Notes under the pieces: model-generated
Told to the model about the DNA's origin: nothing
Database searches by the model: none
The model's input: only the letters and a program-made list of their open reading frames with translations
Translations under genes and position numbers: made by a program
Shown: piece by piece, positions 12,891 through 23,675 of the stretch
How positions within the stretch are numbered: position 1 is the first letter of the stretch
How the letters are laid out: each line of letters begins with the position of its first letter
Assembly: GCF_004337985.1 (NCBI RefSeq)
Contig: NC_043740.1
Location: forward strand, 744,001 to 808,000
Source: Pyricularia pennisetigena
Taxonomy: Eukaryota; Ascomycota; Sordariomycetes; Magnaporthales; Pyriculariaceae
Direction: 5' to 3'
Length of the DNA stretch: 64,000 nucleotides

Positions 12891-14431
12891 TAAAAACCAA
12901 TCGTAAATTTGGTTTAAAATAAAATGCGAGGTATAATTTCCTCCAAAATCTTCCGTATAAATAGCCCGTTTTTTATCCATTTTCTTTACCCAAATAAATT
13001 ATATTTTCCATCCACCGCCAATTATAAATCCAATAAAAAGGATTTTGGTAATTACCGTTATTATAATACCCCATTAATTACGAATAATAAATTTATTAAA
13101 CCGGATCCCAATAGTGACAATTGTAATAATATTATATATATATAAAACCCCCAATTTTATAGCACCAAACCCTAAAAAAAAGCAAAATAAAGAAACCCAA
13201 ACCGATTAAAAAAAACGAAAACGTTTGGTAGCGTTGAATGTTTTTTTAGGAGTGGGTTTATTAGCGCCACGCTTTTTTTTCCGAGCTGGGGTCGCGGTAA
13301 ACGATCCAGGGACCAAATCGTCCTTTTTTTTATTTTTTTTTAAAATGGGTATATAGGGTTTTTTTAACGAATCGAATATAAATTTATCGTAATTAAAGCC
13401 AAAATTGATAAATAAAAAAAACGGAATAACGACCGCCAAAGGATCGGCGTTATTATTACCAAAAATGCCTTTTTTAAACGGTTTATTAATTTCCCGGCGT
13501 TTAATAACCCAGGAACCAAAATCCCTTATTAGGGCTCCGATAACCCGCGCGGTCGCGGTTTCGTCGTAAAATCCATCGCTATTTTTAATTTATTTTATTA
13601 ATTTAACCACAAACCCCTAATCCATGGTAGTAAAATTAAAATAAGGCAAATGTGTACAATTAATATAATTAGTAAACGTATTACGGCCATTATTTTGCTT
13701 TTGGTATTAATAATTAATATAAATTGGACCTAACGTCAAAATAAAAACTAACGTTTTTTCCACCAAATCCTGTTCGTTAAACTGTTTAAAGATATTTAAT
13801 ATAAATATTAAAACCAAACGAAAATAAAATTCGCCCATGCGGCGCGTCCTATTAAAATAAAAGGCATTAAAATGCTGGGGGGGTTTTATTATTTAAACGA
13901 AGCAGTTAAAAGGCCAGGCAAATATAATTGCCATTACTTTATACGCTAAAAATTGTTTAATAATTGGAAATTGGATAGTTTTAAAAAAACGCATGCGCGT
14001 AATATATTTAAATAATATTTATTATATATTAGCAACGGCCGGAATAGTAGAAAAAGGGGTATTAATTTTCCGGAATATACGATTTTTTACCCAATCGAAA
14101 AAGGTATTTCGCATTTCGAAAATGCGTCAAATAACAGGTTTGTTTGAACCCAACCGAATTAAACGATTACAAACTTGCAATTATATATTGGCGTTCCATA
14201 TTAAAGGGATAATAATACCAGTATAACAATTGGGGTGCAAATTAAAACTAGCGTTGGAAATATTAATGTTTAAAATATAAACGTTAAAATTGGAGCTGGA
14301 ATCGGTGAAATCGGAGACGGTTTTGTCGCGTTCGGTTTGGGACAGGCCTGATCGGATAATAATTATACCGAAACTGGCTTTTTCCAAAATAAAAGCAATA
14401 AAATTAAAAAAGTTAGCAGGTATATTAAAAA

Positions 14432-14521
14432 TTGTAACAATTGTTACAAAAATGGAAAAATAACAGTTATTATAACATTTATTACAATCGAAAAATATAA
14501 AAATTGTAATAATTATTACAA
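14432..14521. repeat. Two copies of the T-specific 18-bp palindrome
   Basis: TTGTAACAATTGTTACAA (14,432-14,449), a perfect palindrome, and its C/T-changed form TTGTAATAATTATTACAA (14,504-14,521) lie 72 bp apart. The same motif recurs at several other places within T. Confidence 0.75.
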
Positions 14522-16468
14522 TAATTGTGGGGAAGGAAAGGGATTATAATAACTGTTATTATATGGCCAATTTACGTTTAAATCCAAAAATTAGGGGTTA
14601 TAATTAGGACGCGTTAACCCTTTTTTTTTCCTTTATGCAAATTTCGACCACGCGGGTAATAAATGGCGATTCGTTTAATATAAAATGGATTATTTTAACC
14701 CTGCCCGACGGAGGTAACGTTTTAGGATTAGTGCAGGTTTTCGAATAAACCCAATTAAGGGAACCGTCGCCGCTCTATTAAATTAAAACGTTTACAATTA
14801 CCGATTTAAAACGGGTTTTTCCTTCCTATAGGTTTTTTTTAAAGTTTTGTCGGACGTTGCGGTGTTTGGTTTTAAAATCCCTTTTTTTAACGCTAGTATT
14901 TTACCCAATTCCGCCGAATTAACATCCCGGGTATCGTTTTCGGCGTGGATTATCAACCAAAAAAAGTAATTAATTACCAAAAACTGCAATAAACGGATAA
15001 AACCCATATTAAAAAAAACCGAGGTTTGGCGGTTACCAGTTATAATATCCGCATTAGTGGGAGCTCCTAATGGAGCGGGACCAATATCGTCGGTATTTTC
15101 GCCCACGAATGCGGTAATAATATTTTTGAAAATTGCTTCGGTATTCGTTATAACGTTTTCGAAACGGTGGCCAAATTGGAGCTTTTAAATAATAATATTA
15201 TAAAACGGAATGCGTTTACGGGGATAAATAATTGTACCGTTGGGTAAAGTAAGCCCGGTATTTATACCCCTGCGTACCGTAAATACGCCCGTATATTTAA
15301 AAATTATTAACGATTTTTCGTTTGGTGTGGTGGTAGGAGTTATAAAATTTAAAATTCGAGGGTAAAATAGCTATTATTTCCAACCTATTAATTCGAATTT
15401 TTATAAAAAGGTTTTGGTGTTTTTATCGATATTAAAAACGACGAAATAACTATTATTTTCCCAAATATAATTAACCGTAAATATGTTTTCCTAAAACAGG
15501 CCTTTAGGTCGGGCGAAAAAAATCGCAATTTTATCCCAAACCAGGGTATTAAAACCAGTAATATCCCTAATTTTATTAATAATCGGCGTGGTAATAGTTA
15601 TACCCCGATTAATATAAGGGATAAGGCGAAATGCGCGGTATATTATCGATTCGCGGTAACGGAGGTATTAAATTTCGTTTCCAATTACACGTTGAAAAAA
15701 GCTACCGGATGGTAAATATATAATTAAACGCCGGATATTTTTAATGTTTTCGCCCGTGGAAAAATCGGCCTTCCGACCGTTTTTGCGATAACGGTTCCTA
15801 ATAAAATTATTTAATTTAAACAAATATATTAATATAACGAAATTATAATAACTGTTACAAAAAATATTTATTAAATATTATTTTCAATATCGGAATTATC
15901 GTCGAGGTTATCGACGTCGGGGGGGCGCTGTTAAAAATCGGAATCGATAATTTTATTTATATATTATGGGTTAAATACCTTTTCCGCGTTATAAATTTCG
16001 TCCAACTGTTTAATTTTTCGGATTAGGAATATCGAATAAAATATAATAATAACCGTACCCGCAGATTTGGGATTAGATTTGCGGGCGGCGAATTTGGTTA
16101 AAATATCGTAAAATTACGCCTGGGTAAAAATAGCAGCCGTTCGCGGGGTATTGGTAACGCATACCTCGGTTAAATTATAGTAGCATTTAACGTCGAAGGT
16201 TGGGAAATTAGTTGCTGTTTTTTTAAATATTTGCGAAATAAGGCTGGCCGGGACGAAAATCAAAGTGGGAAAACATCCGTCGGTATTTTGGATAAATTGG
16301 TCGTATTAATAACGGATATACCATATATAAATCGCCGTAAAATAAATAATTGTTTTTCCTATGCCTATTTCGTTAGTTAATAACCAATTTTTAAAAGTTA
16401 ATTGCTCCAATTTTAATAGGGTGTGGGCATTTAAACCGAAAAAAAAGTTAATTTAGCAAAAATAAAAA

Positions 16469-16596
16469 TTGTAACAATAATTACAAAAATAGGGGTGGGA
16501 TTGTAACAATAATTACAAAAATAGGGGCAGGATTGTAATAATAATTATAAAAATAAGGGCAAAATTGTGACGATAATTACAATTATTAGGGATAAT
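16469..16596. repeat. Four 32-bp tandem repeats built on a near-palindrome
   Basis: TTGTAACAATAATTACAA or a close variant starts at 16,469, 16,501, 16,533 and 16,565, an exact 32-bp period. Each copy is followed by an A-rich, G-rich spacer (AAAATAGGGG type). The array interrupts the SNF2-like reading frame just upstream of motif I, so it may sit in a former intron. Confidence 0.8.
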
Positions 16597-19499
16597 GCAT
16601 ATATAATTTACCAACCAATTAATAGGGTAGCCAATGGCGACCAAAAAAAATATTAAGCATATCCTAATTAGATTAAAAGTATTTACCTTTGATTTTTTTG
16701 TATTTGAGACCGATTTTGTTGTCGGTATTTAGACCGTTGACAAATAAAATATTTTAAAAAAGGCGCAACTTTTTTATAATAATCTAAATCGCGTCCGAAT
16801 TAAAAAGATAACCAGTCCAGGGATAACCTTTAATTAAAATAAAAAATTGCGCATAGCATGCCAAGGAAGCCGTTAGGATTTTTTCGCGGGCGTCCTCGAA
16901 AATGTCCTTTTTTGCGCGGTCCATTTTAGTAAATCGATCGGCGATGGTAGATTGGGTTTATATAAAATTGAAAAAGTCGTTTTATTAATTGTCGCTAAAA
17001 AACTTGGGATAAAATTCGGTAATTTTTATTTTGGGTTTGGTAAAAATGGGACGATGGAACCGCCTTTTATCGTACAAATTGTTAAAAATATTTTCAAATA
17101 TTAATAAATCCAATGGGTGCATTTAAATTTAATTTACACGCTTTGTTTTTTTTTTCAACCGTCCGACTTTAATAGGTTTAAAACGGGATTATGTGTCGAC
17201 AGCGAGCATTATTATCGTCCTATTATAGCAGGCGCGGTTAAACCAAACAAATTGGCGACGTTAATGGTTTGGTCGGTTTGCGAACGGGTAACCAAACGAT
17301 GTTAAAATTGCATTAAATGTAAATTATTTAAAACGATAACGTTATCGGCGATGGTTGCATAATCGGCGATAGCAAATAAAATGGAAAATTGTTCGATATT
17401 AAATTTAAAAGGGTTGCGGCAATTTCCACCAAAATCGCTAAAACCTTCCTTATTTCTAATAACGACTTTTCCCTACCGGCGAAAAATAAAATAAAGGAAA
17501 TGGTAGCAAACCCTAAATTAATCGTCGATATAATAACCGCCATATATATATAATACAAGGTTAGCGGTTTTAAATTTTAAATCGCCGTTTTTAAAATTAG
17601 GTCCGGTGGTTATTATCCGCAAGTAAATTAATATCGTGGCGAGGATTGTGGGAATTATAACCGGTTTAAATTTGTTTGCGAATATTTTTAACCCGGGGAG
17701 GTTAATATCGCTTTAGCGGATAAAGGGGGGGATAGGGGGTAGGCGACGCCGATTTGCCAAATTATCGAAAATGGGTTTAATACCCTTGTCGTTAAATATA
17801 TCCGGTACGGAGGCCAAGGTTTTTTACCAAACGGGCATTTTATTGCTTTTAATTTATTTACCGGGATTGCCTGCCTTAAAATAAATTAAAAAACCGAATA
17901 CGTCGGCGATTAAAAATAAATTAATTAACAATTAAAATTATACCCGTTATCCCAAAATATATAAAAAGGTGAAAACCAAATTGTAACAATTATTGTATTG
18001 TAGCAGTAATTATTTGGCATTACCGTAAAAAATTGTAATAATTGTTATAATATAGTAAATAGCAGGATATATTAATGCAGGGATTATAATAATTATCGCA
18101 ATCCAATAAAAGGAAATATTAACCTGTTATATTAATATATTATATTAAAGCATTTGTTGTTTCGTAACCAAGTACGACCATTACCTTGTTTATATTCGAC
18201 GAATTACTGTTAAAATGGTATACCAAAATTTGGTTATTAACGCGTATTTTTGCTGCGGCGACGCTAATAACGGATTAAAAACGTTTAAAGGTTTAAACGA
18301 TTGGGGTTTCGTTCGTATTGCGGAAAATGTTATTTCCGCGACCGAACCAGGCGGGCGGGTTGGTATTATTATTAATTTTAAAGCAGTTAATATAACCCAA
18401 ATAAAATATAATGCGAATTATTTTAATAATATTTGTATTCCCTGTTTTACGCCAGGTTATAATAGTTATCGCCGATACGGATTGGTTTTTACCCAATTGA
18501 AAATCCTTTTATAACGGGACGGGTAAGCGATCCAGGAAATCCGTATTTTTGTACGATAGGAAATAATATTCGGGTTATGCGAAATTTATTAGTCCATTAT
18601 TTGGCGTCAAGTTAAATTTGGGCTGCGTCCGCGATACCGAAATAAAATTGGTTTTAATTGGCCGAACGGTGGTGGTTTTATATATACGGGGTGCGGGCGG
18701 CCTATTTAATGGCGCGGGTGCCGGGTTAATAATAATTTCCGGTTATAATGCAAAGGGCCGGTTTTTGGGGTTTTTTGGTGGCGGGGATAATACGTTAGCA
18801 GGTGGTTTAAAGGATACCAAAAAAGTTTACAATTGGCGGTTATCCAAATCCGGGGCAAATTCGTTATAATTATCGTTTATATTAATATTATTATCGTTTT
18901 TATTGGCGGACGCGGGGGTAGGTTGGTTATCGCTTTCGCTTATATAAATATTATCGTTATTATAATTAACGGGGGCGGGGGCAGGTTCGTTATCGCCGGC
19001 GTCCATATCGGTATTATTTCCATCCTTATCGACGGGGGCGGGGGTAAATTTATTATCGCCGGAATCCATATTAATATTATTTTAATTATTATTATTATTA
19101 ATAAAAATAAGGGGAAAATTTAAGGGGATTCCGGTTATATCCAAATAATTTTATAATATAAAATGGTCCAACCGAATAAAATTTAATTTTAAAATAATTG
19201 CAGTGTCCGCGTCGTAATTTTCCAAATTTTTAAAATATTGGTTTATTTTTTTTGTCCGCGCTCCTTTTTATGGTATAATTATTAAATGGGCAGGTAATTT
19301 AGCATTATTGGGTATATATCCCAACGTAAATTTGGTAGTGGTTTGGGCGGAGGTTTTACCTTTTTGGCGTTTTTTGGGAATTATGGTGATAAAAAAACGT
19401 AATTGTAACAATTATTACGGCTTTTGGCGAATTAAAGCAATTATTATAATTATTATTACAATAAAATTAGTTAATTTGCCCCGGACCTAACCGGGTGGG

Positions 19500-20900
19500 G
19501 GGTATTTTTGCGATGCAGGGGCGCTAATTATAATTTACCTTCGTTACGATTGGGTTAATGCCTGCTTAGGTGGGTAAAGTATAAATAATTTTATCCAATT
19601 AAAAATGTTTTAATTAAGTTTTTTAACGAATATGTTTACAGTATTTACTAAGGCAATTTTGCGATTGTAACAATTGTTACGTTTATTAATTAAAAATTGA
19701 GCGCTGGTTTAATCGTTACAATTTTTTATTCATCGTTACAAAAAGAATTTAACGGTTGGGAAAAAGGTTTTTATTGTAAAAAAAAAAAAAAACTAATAAA
19801 AATAAAAAAAAAGTATTTATAATTGGGTTTACGTGTAGGGCTTTTTACTGATAAAATAAAATTAAAGTGGAAACGCCAAAATTTCCGGAGTTTAACCGTA
19901 ATAATTATCACAATTCGTAATATCGAACCCTTTTATTTTTAATCGGGGCGCCGTTACGCCGTACCAGCCTATATATAATCCAGGTTTTCAATTTACGTAA
20001 CAATTGTTATTATCCAGTATTTGGTCGTTTTATTTAGGCCGTTAATTGGGGATTCTGGTATTTAACAATTATATATTTTGCGCTGTTGAATTTTCCCCCC
20101 CTGGTTAATCCAATTCGGCGTCGCCTTTTTTATCGTTCGACCCTTTTATAATCCAGGGTACGTTATTTAATTTAATTAGGATTTAACCTCACTCGCCCTT
20201 TAACTTTTAAATTATAAATTTATAGGCGTTCCTATATTGGATATTTTTATAACCGTTAACGTTAACCAATATTTTAACCTATGGTTATAATACCGTTTAA
20301 TTCGTTCGTCGGCGTTTATTAGTTTATTTTCCCGAATAATTGTTAATTTATATATCGTTTCCTAAAATGCCACCGTGTTTTAATTCCGCCGCCTTTTTTT
20401 TATTATTTGTGCAAATAGGAGGCGTAATTTCGTATCCCATTTTCGTATATTATTGGGAATTAAGCAACGAAATAATCGCTATATTATTTAAACCATTTAA
20501 TTAATTGTAAATTTGGAATATTTTCCAGCAAATCGTTTTTCGTTTATTCCCGGTTATAGGAATGGACGAGTTTTTTAACGATATTAAAAACTATTGGTTT
20601 AAATAGCACCAGCTGGGATGGTAGGTCGTATAACCGCCGCGGGTTTGGGTAAAAAATAATTGTTATAAAATGGGTACCCCATTTGTCCAATTGTTTAAAC
20701 ATATAACCTTTTTTCGAATTTTTCCTGGGTATTTTAATTGGTTGCTTTTTAGGGGGTAATGCGGGTAAAACTCCAATTTGGTGGACGCAGGCATTGCAAT
20801 AGTTTTTAAATTGGTTTATTGTAAAAAATGGACTCGTTTTTCATATAAAATCCAATATAATTCGTCGAAAACATTTAACGTTGGCGAAAGTTTGCATATT
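19500..20900 (-). other. Decayed coding-like sequence downstream of the RecQ-like relic
   Basis: The minus strand has interrupted coding-like stretches, for example WGTHFITIIFYPNPRRLYDL around 20,670-20,600, and further T-type palindromes at 19,403 and 19,665. It may be the C-terminal extension of the RecQ-like protein or a fourth gene. No family was recognised. Confidence 0.35.
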
Positions 20901-22580
20901 TGGCGCCTCCTTTTTTAATTTTTTCCTATTTATTATTTTTTATTACGTTTAATAGGGCGGAACGCGTGGTTTAAATATACCTAAAAGGCCGGTTTGTGGT
21001 AATTCCGACGTTTTTGCCCGGTTATTGTCGTTTAAATTAGATTTAGCGATACGTAAAAGGTTAATAGGGAATAACCGCGTTTGTAAATACGTTAAAAAAT
21101 TTAAATGGGTAATTTGTAAATTTTTAGCATTTTTTCGTAATATTACGGGTTATTTGGTTAATTTGGTTAATAATTTTGGTTTGGTTGGTTTATATTTAGC
21201 GATGGACCCCTGCGTATCGAAATACCAATAAAACGCAAAAAAATATGCGGTTTTTTTACGGTTGGACCCGCGTGCGGTTCGTCCAAATTTTTGCCATAGG
21301 TTTACGGGGTCGTTTAATATTAACGCGCTATATTATATTATACGTTCCATATTAGGTATATTTATACCCATACCCAAAAATAAAATGGAAAATATAATAC
21401 GAATTTTAAAATCCGGTTTGGAAAATTTTGCGTAAATTTTAATTTTGTCGATTTTAGGTGTAAATACATCGTACCGGATAATTATATCGGTTGCGTTTCG
21501 TTTAATAAATTTTTTAAATACGAAATTTTTTATTAGGAATTGGCGTATTTGGATAATGCGGTTCCTAGCGTCCATATATATAATGGTTTTAAAAATACGG
21601 GTGGCGGATAATAATATAATATTCCTTATTAGGAATAAAAGGCGCCGGTAATTGTTAACAAAAGTTTTGCGTTCCAAACACTATATTATAATTGTAATTT
21701 CGGGTCGGTCGAAAAACGTTTTAACGAAACGTATTATCTTTTTATAATATAATTGGTCGAAAACGTAAATTTTAATTTTTGCTGTAAAGGTTACGGTGCA
21801 CCCGAATATAGGTACGTTTGCTCGTATAATTGCCCGGACCAAACGCAATATGGAAAACGATTCCCTAAAATCCTTCCACTGTAAAATTATATAAAATTTA
21901 TTAATAATAAACAAAACGATACGTTAGTGGAATATAGGGTTTCGAAAAAATTTAAGGAATCGGTAATTGGTGGTTTATTCCGGGTTTAAAAAAATGTACG
22001 TGTATTTACAAACGGTTTGCGGGTTTTAAAAAAGGTTATATTAAATAAAATTAGTTTTGGTAATAAAAACCGTATATTTATATTTACGTTTAAAATGGAT
22101 TGGTCGATTAATTTGGGGTTCGCGGCGGGATAACGTTATATATTGCGTAATTATTTTTACCTTAAATTGTTTAATGGAATTATTTGGATAATAATAATAT
22201 TATTGCGAATTACCGAGGTAATTTGCAATATTATATTTTTCCCGTACCCGGTTTTTGCCAGCAAAATAACATTTTTTATATTATATAAAACCCGGTATAT
22301 ATATTATATTTGGTTATAATATAGGATTCGTGCAGGAGTATTAAAAGGTTTATAAAGGTTTAAAAACCATATAACAGCTGAAAAAACGAATTTATATTAT
22401 AGGTTTAAATTACCAAAAACTTTGGTTTTAGCGTATAATTCCGGGAGGATGTATACGTTGGAGGAGGTATTTGCCGCCGCGTGTGCGGGATTGGGACCGC
22501 GAAAAATTGCGTCGATTTGGTGGGAAAGCGAAATATATATGGGCGTATTTCCGGATATTATATATATGTAATTTAATACA
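20900..22580 (-). pseudogene. RecQ-like DEAD/DEAH helicase relic
   Basis: On the minus strand, Walker A reads AKTGYGKNIILQ (about 22,260-22,225). The motif II region is degraded to INKFYIILQWKDFR where RecQ proteins have a DEAH box followed by I-x-QWGxDFR (21,914-21,860). The second lobe at 21,677-21,333 ends LGMGINIPNMERI, matching the RecQ motif V context. The Asp-Glu of motif II are lost, consistent with RIP. Relatedness to telomere-linked RecQ helicases of fungi is possible, but there are no telomeric repeats in the window. Here the gene lies inside the TIRs of T and is read toward the SNF2-like gene. Confidence 0.65.
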
Positions 22581-22611
22581 AATATATAAAGATTTGCGGA
22601 AATAATGGTTT

Positions 22612-22990
22612 TTTTTAATGGGTGGATATATAACGTATTATATAATATATATTTTATACGGATTGTAAAATTAATGGTTTTGCGTTATTTATGTTAAAAT
22701 TTATATGTAAAAATTCTTTTCGCTTTTGCGATTCTCTTTATATAAATTTTAATGGATTATAATCGTTATTAGTAAAATGCGAAATGGGTATCGATGGTAT
22801 TTATGGGTGGACGTATAATATATTAAATAAAATTTACCTTATACGGATTATAAAATAAATATTTTTACGATATTTGGATTAAAATTTATATGTGAAAATT
22901 CTTTTCGCTTTTGCGATTTTTTACATATAAATTTTAACGGATTATAATCGTTATTATTAAAATACGAAATGGGTATCGATGGTATTTTTG
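22612..22990. repeat. Subterminal 185-bp tandem duplication of T
   Basis: Two adjacent copies of about 185 bp are present. Their best-conserved parts are 22,694-22,802 and 22,879-22,987, both containing ATTCTTTTCGCTTTTGCGAT and ending GGGTATCGATGGTATTT. They lie just inside the R-end and upstream of the RecQ-like gene, so they could be promoter or binding sequence. Confidence 0.7.
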
Positions 22991-23179
22991 GGTTAATAAT
23001 GGGGATACCGCCATAAACGGATAAAAGGCGGGTTATATCCAACTTTTAATTGGCGTACCGGGTGCAAAAAATTTTGAATTAATAAAAAAGGCTTACCAAT
23101 TCCTATTTTTAATGATGTTTTTTTTTCGATATTTTGCGTGGTTGTGGAATAATAAGGGAGTATCGGTCGCAAAAAGGCC

Positions 23180-23356
23180 AAAAATACCGCTATAAACGGC
23201 GAAAATCGACAAATTGTCCTCAAACCTAAACCAAAGCGTTTTTTGGATGGACCCACAAGTACATTGCAAAACCGCAATTGAGCCACGAAATGGAGCGAAG
23301 CGAACGGAATGGATTAATTGTGGAGTTTTGGGCTTCAGGGATGAGCCCTGAGACTA
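23180..23356 (-). repeat. R-end of T with stacked hairpins
   Basis: The terminal part contains a perfect TCAGGG/CCCTGA hairpin (23,335-23,351) and an overlapping GGGCT/AGCCC pair (23,330-23,348). The core shared with the L-end lies at 23,185-23,226. Closely similar R-ends occur at 25,541 (T2) and 63,258 (T3), both on the plus strand. Confidence 0.7.
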
Positions 23357-23675
23357 CCGTTAGGCTCAATAGGTCGGCAGGTCAGTCACATGAATAAGGC
23401 CAAATCATGTGACGTAACCCCGCATTCCGGATATCCGGATCGAAGATTTGCACCTACGGATTCGAACACGTAATTCATAACTTAGCCTTAGATTTATCAC
23501 CTTTATAACCTTCATCGATTCAACGATTCAACGAATCGATTGTGCAACAATATATCATCTCTATTACCCGCTAGCAGACGGTTATCTGCCATTTCAACGT
23601 TCCAATAGCCTTATACGTGATCCACCTTTCCCCGCGTTCAAGATGAAGCTTATTTTATCTCGTAACCTCCTCACA

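Larger units (their letters stand above)
13206..19069 (-). pseudogene. SNF2-family ATPase/helicase relic
   Basis: On the minus strand a large coding relic runs from an acidic Asn/Asp-rich N-terminus (19,069-18,827, imperfect repeats of the type GDNxPxPAPV) to a basic C-terminus that starts with the tail piece at 13,439 and ends ...TPKKTFNATKRFRFF at 13,206. Motif I is visible at 16,351-16,375 as NEIGIGKT, the SNF2 DEMGLGKT with RIP-type changes, followed by PTLIFVPASLISQ (motif Ia region). The C-terminal helicase lobe is clear at 14,387-14,181: RSGLSQTERDKTVSDF, then NASFNLHPNC, as in SNF2 motifs V-VI. Blocks between these are frame-broken. Palindromic tandem repeats at 16,469-16,596 interrupt the reading frame just upstream of motif I and may mark an intron. 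The full-length protein would have been roughly 1,700-1,950 residues. Such an ATPase could remodel chromatin or translocate on DNA during transposition; that is inference. Confidence 0.7.
9537..23356. mobile_element. T: 13.8-kb TIR element carrying DUF6589-like, SNF2-like and RecQ-like genes (RIPed)
   Basis: T begins TAGTCTCAG and ends CTGAGACTA. Each end is about 165 bp long. The ends share a terminal 9-mer and an inner core (GTCTGAGGACAATTTGTCG followed by a CGCCGTTTATGGCGGTA hairpin; 9,657-9,697 left, 23,185-23,226 right) but differ in between, so a distinct L-end and R-end can be recognised. The same L/R pair bounds T2 (25,541-27,381), which validates the boundaries. Inside are three decayed genes: DUF6589-like on plus (9,850-12,890), SNF2-like on minus (19,069-13,206) and RecQ-like on minus (about 22,580-20,900). 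I see no DDE transposase, tyrosine recombinase, reverse transcriptase or Rep/helicase of Helitron type. A 9-bp duplication is typical of Mutator-like elements, but the gene content does not match that class as I know it. Confidence 0.75.
9198..23675 (+). repeat. LTR S1, split by element T
   Basis: An LTR of about 650 bp runs from TGTGAAC (9,198) to CTCACA (23,675) but is interrupted by the 13.8-kb element T at 9,537-23,356. Its two halves are 9,198-9,536 and 23,357-23,675. The uninterrupted relative, S2, lies in reverse orientation at 42,174-42,833 and supplies the empty site. The left half carries a tRNA-like Pol III promoter (9,410-9,499). The left outer flank is the minus-strand Copia relic and the right outer flank a plus-strand Copia relic. 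The outer 5-mers (CGACC left, CGATG right) do not match, so this is not a clean solo LTR. Confidence 0.7.

Noticed and set aside
18833..19123. 96-codon plus-strand ORF rich in Ile/Gly
   Set aside because: Antisense shadow of the acidic N-terminus of the SNF2-like gene.
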